DNA from: UBA10364 sp049611965
GTDB lineage: Bacteria > Bacteroidota > Bacteroidia > Flavobacteriales > Schleiferiaceae
Assembly: GCA_049611965.1 (NCBI GenBank)
Contig: JBMZBC010000032.1
Span: 1-17,002 of the forward strand
Direction: 5' to 3'
Length of the DNA stretch: 17,002 nucleotides
The first letter of the stretch is position 1. Each line of letters begins with the position of its first letter. This document shows positions 13,613 to 17,002 of this stretch, piece by piece. A model generated the notes under the pieces. That model made no database searches, was not told the DNA's origin, and saw only the letters and a list, made by a program, of their open reading frames with translations. Position numbers and translations under genes: made by a program.

Positions 13613-13620
13613 CAAAGGTG
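13613..13620 (-). promoter_or_regulatory. Probable -7 box of the DHH-GldI operon
   Basis: On the minus strand CACCTTTG differs from TAnnTTTG by one base and sits 19 nt before the ATG at 13594. It forms the left arm of a 7-bp inverted repeat with the ndk promoter box (CAAAGGT 13613-13619, ACCTTTG 13633-13639). Confidence 0.45.
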
Positions 13621-13631
13621 CGAGAAAAGTG

Positions 13632-13639
13632 TACCTTTG
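13632..13639 (+). promoter_or_regulatory. TAnnTTTG -7 box of ndk
   Basis: TACCTTTG matches the -7 consensus exactly and lies 30 nt before the ndk ATG, in a 75-bp divergent intergenic region. Transcription would start near 13644. Confidence 0.6.
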
Positions 13640-13669
13640 CGGCGCAAATTTTAGAAAAACTCAAATAAA

Positions 13670-14089
13670 ATGGCAGGTAATAAGACCCTAACGATGATCA
13701 AGCCGGATGCAGTACGCGACGGACACATCGGTGCAATCCTAAACCAAATCACTGAAGCTGGATTCCGTATTTCAGCAATGAAATTAACACAACTCTCAAC
13801 TGCAGATGCACAGGCATTTTACGCAGTACACAGTGAGCGCCCATTCTTCGGTGAGCTTGTTGAATTTATGACTTCAGGTCCTATCGTGGCTGCAATCTTA
13901 GAGAAAGACAACGCAGTTGAAGATTTCCGTACGCTGATCGGTGCTACTAACCCAGCTGAAGCTGCTGAAGGAACTATCCGTGCGCGCTTTGCTAAGAGCA
14001 TTGGTGAGAACGCTGTACACGGTTCTGATAGCGACGAAAACGCTCAGATCGAAGGCGATTTCCACTTTGCAGGTCGCGAGCAGTTCTAA
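13670..14089 (+). CDS. ndk: Nucleoside-diphosphate kinase
   Basis: A complete 139-residue NDK, which equalises nucleoside triphosphate pools by transferring phosphate from ATP through a phosphohistidine. The N-terminus KTLTMIKPDAVRDG holds Lys11. Tyr51, Arg87 and Arg104 line the nucleotide site, Asn114 sits beside the catalytic His117, and the ENAVHGSDS signature is intact. It is divergent from the DHH phosphoesterase gene with its own promoter. The ribosomal protein gene downstream has a separate promoter beginning 16 nt after the ndk stop codon. Nothing unusual is seen. Confidence 0.98.
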   Translation: MAGNKTLTMIKPDAVRDGHIGAILNQITEAGFRISAMKLTQLSTADAQAFYAVHSERPFFGELVEFMTSGPIVAAILEKDNAVEDFRTLIGATNPAEAAEGTIRARFAKSIGENAVHGSDSDENAQIEGDFHFAGREQF

Positions 14090-14104
14090 AAAAGAATTTT
14101 TAAT

Positions 14105-14112
14105 TACTTTTG
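14105..14112 (+). promoter_or_regulatory. TAnnTTTG -7 box of rplS
   Basis: TACTTTTG matches the -7 consensus and lies just after the ndk stop codon. It would give rplS an mRNA leader of about 75 nt, long for this window, where other promoters are nearly leaderless. Confidence 0.6.
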
Positions 14113-14191
14113 CCCTCCCGAAAGGGACTGCGTGTCAACCTCTGGCAAGAGATGTGAACGTTGGCTCACAGCAATGTAAATTATTTTAAAC
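14113..14191 (+). promoter_or_regulatory. Structured 5' leader of rplS, candidate autoregulatory ribosomal protein leader
   Basis: The 79-nt leader can fold. TCCC/GGGA closes a GAAA tetraloop (14116-14127). GTCAAC (14134-14139) pairs with GTTGGC (14160-14165) with one G-U pair, enclosing CTCT/AGAG with a GGCA loop (14140-14151). A competing TGTGA/TCACA hairpin (14153-14170) would exclude the second stem. An AT-rich single-stranded stretch precedes the ATG. Leaders of this kind upstream of rplS are, as I recall, described in Flavobacteria as L19-responsive elements; I could not compare it with a consensus. Confidence 0.5.
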
Positions 14192-14539
14192 ATGGACTTA
14201 GTTCAGTTTGTAAACGACGAATTCGTTTCTAGAAAAGACTTACCAGAATTTGGTGCAGGTGATACCATCACTGTCTACACTCAAATTACTGAAGGTGAGA
14301 AAACACGTACTCAGTTCTTCCGCGGTGTAGTATTGCAACGCAGAGGTTCAGGTGCTACTGAGACTTTTACTATTCGCAAGATGAGCGGTAACGTAGGTGT
14401 AGAGCGTATCTTCCCTGTAAACCTTCCAGCGATTGAAAAGATCGAGGTGAACAAGCGCGGTAAAGTACGTCGTGCACGTATCTTCTACCAAAGAGAGCGT
14501 ACAGGTAAAGCAGCTCGTATCAAAGAGCGTCGCTTCTAA
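14192..14539 (+). CDS. rplS: 50S ribosomal protein L19
   Basis: The 115-residue protein is bL19, located at the interface of the 30S and 50S subunits. The pattern is the standard one: FGAGDTITVYTQITEGEKTRTQ, then FRGVVLQRRGSGATETFTIRK, a VGVERIFPVNLPAIEKIEV block, and a basic C-terminus KVRRARIFYQRERTGKAARI. No trmD, rimM or rpsP genes are beside it, unlike the common bacterial order. It has its own promoter and a structured leader, and ends in an intrinsic terminator 24 bp after the stop codon, so it is a single-gene transcription unit. Confidence 0.98.
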   Translation: MDLVQFVNDEFVSRKDLPEFGAGDTITVYTQITEGEKTRTQFFRGVVLQRRGSGATETFTIRKMSGNVGVERIFPVNLPAIEKIEVNKRGKVRRARIFYQRERTGKAARIKERRF

Positions 14540-14560
14540 TCCTCACCACAAGAGATACAA

Positions 14561-14593
14561 AAATCCTGAGCCTTCTGGCTCGGGATTTTTTTT
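14561..14593 (+). terminator. Bidirectional intrinsic terminator after rplS
   Basis: A 10-bp stem ATCCTGAGCC (14563-14572) and GGCTCGGGAT (14577-14586), with one G-U pair and loop TTCT, is followed by eight Ts and preceded by five As. It separates rplS from the convergent OmpA-family gene and can act in both directions. Confidence 0.92.
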
Positions 14594-14625
14594 GACCCGT
14601 ACTTCGGGCATATATGTTCTTGGAA

Positions 14626-16614
14626 CTACAATTGCTTCACAACGAACACCGTTCTGCGGTTCTTCGCTCTCCCTTCCTCGGTATCATTGCTAGCTACAGG
14701 TCGGCTTTCACCATACCCCTTGGAACTCAGCCTCGACGCATCGATACCGTAGCCGTATAAGGTATCTGTGACTCGTTTGGCCCTACGGGTACTCAGATCG
14801 AGATTTGCTGCAGCATCCCCCACATTATCTGTATGACCTTGGATCTGAACCTTTAGATGAGAATTGTCCGATAGAAACTCAGCAAACTCAGCAATGAGAA
14901 GTTCACTTAGTTCATCCAACCGGTCAGAATTAGTCTCAAAGAGGATGTTCGGAATGGGGTACGATTCTCCTTCCGCCATATCTGACTGTTCCAATGCAAT
15001 CTCCATACGACTCACATCGCCCGGAGGACCCGAAGAGGCCAGCGCCAATCGCAAAGGCGCAGCACTAAAAGCTGCCTTCTTGGCATCTAACTTTATGACA
15101 AAAGCATCCGCCTCTGCCTTTTTTACTACTGCTGAGAATTGGCCACTTTCTTCATCCACCTGCAATGTCGTGCTCTTACCAGTGGCACTGTTTTTTAATA
15201 CCACTTTGGCTTCATCGTCCGAAGCAAACATGTCTTTGGTCAATGTTCCCTTGACCAAGACCACTTCCTCAGGTTGCACACCTTCGTAAAGGTCGAAGAA
15301 GTAGATGTCCCAGCCGTTGGCCTTATTGATCTTGTTCGAAGCGAAGTAAGCTTGCTGTCCATCAAGGGTCACCATCAAACCAATCTCGTCTTTGTCAGTA
15401 TTGATAGGATATCCGAGGTTTTGCGGTTTGCCCCACGATGCACCTGCATCTATACTCTTAAACAGATCATATCCACCCATTCCCGGATGGCCGTCACTTG
15501 CGAAATATAAGCTTTCGCTATCCGGGTGGATAAATGGACTTTTTTCATTCTTCGCGGTGTTGATCGTGGATCCCATGTTTTCCGGACTGCTCCAGCTACC
15601 ATCACTTTGGCGCTCACTGCGGTACAGATCTAAGCCGCCAAAGCCGCCCTTTCTATTGCTGGTGAAATACAACACATCGCCATTTGGAGATATAGATGGT
15701 TGACTTTCCCAACTTCCCGGCTGATTCACATTCGCCACAGGACGAATACCATTCCACACGCCGTAGGAGAAGGTGGTATAGTAGAGGTCACAATTCTGTT
15801 GTCCTGTCTTTTCATTGCGCTCACATATGGTAAAGACCATCATTCTATTATCAGCAGTGATGGTGGGTCCTCCTTCGTTGTACTGAGCATTAAATGGTGA
15901 AGTGAGTGCCTCACCCTCTTCAAAAAGAAATGCACCTGCAGCTGTGCTCGTGGTTCGCGCCATGCTGAATTCCTCAACGCTGCGCAGTGGGGCTGCTGGC
16001 CCATCGTATTTATTGCGCTTCTTGCTGCGTCGCGTAAAGTAGATTTGACTGCCGTCCGGAGTTAGAGCCGCCAGATATTCGTCAAAGCGAGTATTGATGT
16101 TGCGCGCAGGCTTTGGGTCATAAGGCACCGGATTGGCAAGGAATGTCTTTTTAAGATTGATCTCTTCTAATAATCCTTCTACCTCTGCATCGAAGGCATA
16201 TTCACGGTCGTCTCTTAAAAGCCACTGCTCAAAGTAGCCCGCAGCCTCATCGTTTCTGCCAGAAGCCATACAAAGCGAACCTACGGCGTAGAGTAAATCC
16301 GGCTTGTAACCAGGGCATCGCTTGACCAACTGTTTCCAATGTGCTTCGGCCAAATGGAACTTTTTGGTACGCATACTAAGCTCGCCCTTCAAATAGAGGG
16401 CATGCTGATCCTCATCATTCTGACGCAGTGCCGTCCCAATGTATACACTGGCATTTGGGTAATCACGTTGATTTAAGGCGCGAAGGCCTTTCTGGATTTG
16501 CTTGGAAGGACTGCGGTGATCGTCACCACAATACCTACCCAATTCTACCGGCCCCATTTGTGCTTGTGCCAGGGAACCCCATAAAACGGCGAGTACAAGT
16601 AAGAGTTTACGCAT
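14626..16614 (-). CDS. TPR-PD40-CRD-OmpA protein, PorE-like architecture
   Basis: The 662-residue protein begins with a Sec signal peptide (cleavage after about residue 19, AQA); no lipobox cysteine is present. The mature domains are TPR-like helices (about 35-155) and a WD40/PD40 propeller (about 170-445) with repeated blades such as LYFTSNRKGGFGGLDLY and LYFASDGHPGMGGYDLF. A carboxypeptidase-regulatory-like beta domain (about 450-540) and a C-terminal OmpA domain (about 555-662) follow. The OmpA domain keeps Asp596 (GHTDNVG) and Arg611 (LSTRRA), which bind the diaminopimelate of peptidoglycan. This order is that of PorE of the type IX secretion system, although PorE is a lipoprotein and Bacteroidota have many paralogues. 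The gene overlaps the symporter stop by one base. Confidence 0.85.
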   Translation of the reverse strand: MRKLLLVLAVLWGSLAQAQMGPVELGRYCGDDHRSPSKQIQKGLRALNQRDYPNASVYIGTALRQNDEDQHALYLKGELSMRTKKFHLAEAHWKQLVKRCPGYKPDLLYAVGSLCMASGRNDEAAGYFEQWLLRDDREYAFDAEVEGLLEEINLKKTFLANPVPYDPKPARNINTRFDEYLAALTPDGSQIYFTRRSKKRNKYDGPAAPLRSVEEFSMARTTSTAAGAFLFEEGEALTSPFNAQYNEGGPTITADNRMMVFTICERNEKTGQQNCDLYYTTFSYGVWNGIRPVANVNQPGSWESQPSISPNGDVLYFTSNRKGGFGGLDLYRSERQSDGSWSSPENMGSTINTAKNEKSPFIHPDSESLYFASDGHPGMGGYDLFKSIDAGASWGKPQNLGYPINTDKDEIGLMVTLDGQQAYFASNKINKANGWDIYFFDLYEGVQPEEVVLVKGTLTKDMFASDDEAKVVLKNSATGKSTTLQVDEESGQFSAVVKKAEADAFVIKLDAKKAAFSAAPLRLALASSGPPGDVSRMEIALEQSDMAEGESYPIPNILFETNSDRLDELSELLIAEFAEFLSDNSHLKVQIQGHTDNVGDAAANLDLSTRRAKRVTDTLYGYGIDASRLSSKGYGESRPVASNDTEEGRAKNRRTVFVVKQL

Positions 16615-17002
16615 TAAAGTTCGTCTTGATTGACTACGGTAAGTTTGTCTTCAGATAACGCAATAATGGTGCTGACCGATGCATCTCCCGTCAAATTCAA
16701 TACGGTGCGAACCATATCTATGATGCGGTCTACTGGGAAGATAATGGCAATCCAAGCCGGGTTGAGCCCCACACTTTCTAAGATAGGGATGAGCATAATC
16801 ATCCCTGCCGAAGGAACTGATGCCGCACCGATAGATGCCAATGTTGCAGTGAAGATAATGGTGGCCTGTTGCGCGAGCGTGAGGTCAATCATATGGAACT
16901 GTGCCATGAAAATTACGGCAACTGTCTGGTACAATGCTGTACCGTCCATGTTAATGGTGGCCCCCACTGGCAATACAAAAGAACCGATTTCCTCATCCAC
17001 AC
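16614..17002 (-). CDS. Dicarboxylate/amino acid:cation symporter, C-terminal part
   Basis: The last 129 or so residues of a DAACS (GltP/GltT/DctA-type) carrier; the beginning lies beyond the right edge of the window. The conserved core is clear: the VGATINMDGTALYQ motif (TM7 region), the SIGAASVPSAG hairpin 2 motif, and the DRIIDMVRTVLNLTGDA motif of TM8. These form the substrate and Na+/H+ sites of glutamate/aspartate transporters. The Arg in DMVRT is in the place that discriminates acidic substrates in GltPh-like carriers, so a dicarboxylic amino acid or dicarboxylate is likely. The TAA overlaps the ATG of the PD40-OmpA gene (TAATG), so the two are translationally coupled. Confidence 0.93.
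   Translation of the reverse strand, partial: VDEEIGSFVLPVGATINMDGTALYQTVAVIFMAQFHMIDLTLAQQATIIFTATLASIGAASVPSAGMIMLIPILESVGLNPAWIAIIFPVDRIIDMVRTVLNLTGDASVSTIIALSEDKLTVVNQDEL

Noticed and set aside
14864..15289. Plus-strand open frame of about 141 codons inside the OmpA-family gene
   Set aside because: Serine-rich antisense shadow of a protein with clear domains; no start signal.

Overview
The window looks like ordinary chromosome from a member of the Bacteroidota, most likely the order Flavobacteriales. The signs are: TAnnTTTG-type -7 promoter boxes with almost no Shine-Dalgarno sequences, a small Lacal_2735-family protein, a GldI-like FKBP lipoprotein beside a DHH phosphoesterase and ndk, a PD40/OmpA protein with PorE-like layout, and split GlsA/GlsB-like aminolipid acyltransferases. 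I saw no phage, insertion sequence, CRISPR array, tRNA or rRNA. Genus cannot be read from the sequence.

Layout. (1) 1-600, minus strand: a SAM-I riboswitch precedes an OsmC-family gene, which overlaps the first 13 codons of a probable PLP-dependent methionine/cysteine enzyme. This is a methionine-controlled operon leaving the window on the left. (2) 709-2468: small genes, namely an alpha/beta hydrolase, a DUF3817 membrane protein, a Lacal_2735 protein (minus strand) and a DUF1801 protein. (3) 2498-4303: a PlsC-like acyltransferase and a hemolysin-type GNAT acyltransferase, the two halves of an OlsB/OlsA or GlsB/GlsA-type aminolipid pathway. (4) 4346-6105: a YqhD-like alcohol dehydrogenase directly coupled to a low-molecular-weight phosphatase/ArsC-like protein. 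(5) 6102-6530: aroQ on the minus strand. (6) 6568-9307: xerD, a lipocalin-like lipoprotein and a class 3 aldehyde dehydrogenase in a tightly overlapped operon, closed by a bidirectional terminator. (7) 9376-13594: a run of protein-folding genes on the minus strand. It holds two cyclophilin-FKBP fusions (one without a signal peptide, one lipoprotein), a GldI-like FKBP lipoprotein and an NrnA-like DHH phosphoesterase. An unrecognised lipoprotein gene lies among them on the plus strand. (8) 13670-14539: ndk and rplS, the latter with its own promoter, a structured 5' leader and a terminator. (9) 14626-17002, minus strand: a DAACS symporter, cut by the window edge, coupled to a TPR-PD40-CRD-OmpA protein.

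Most of the window is housekeeping. The parts that most merit a second look are the SAM riboswitch, whose P1 region has a perfect 9-nt complement downstream that could be a non-standard expression platform; the divided aminolipid synthase pair; the compartment-split pair of double-domain prolyl isomerases; and the rplS leader. I did not find a clearly new defence or mobile system.
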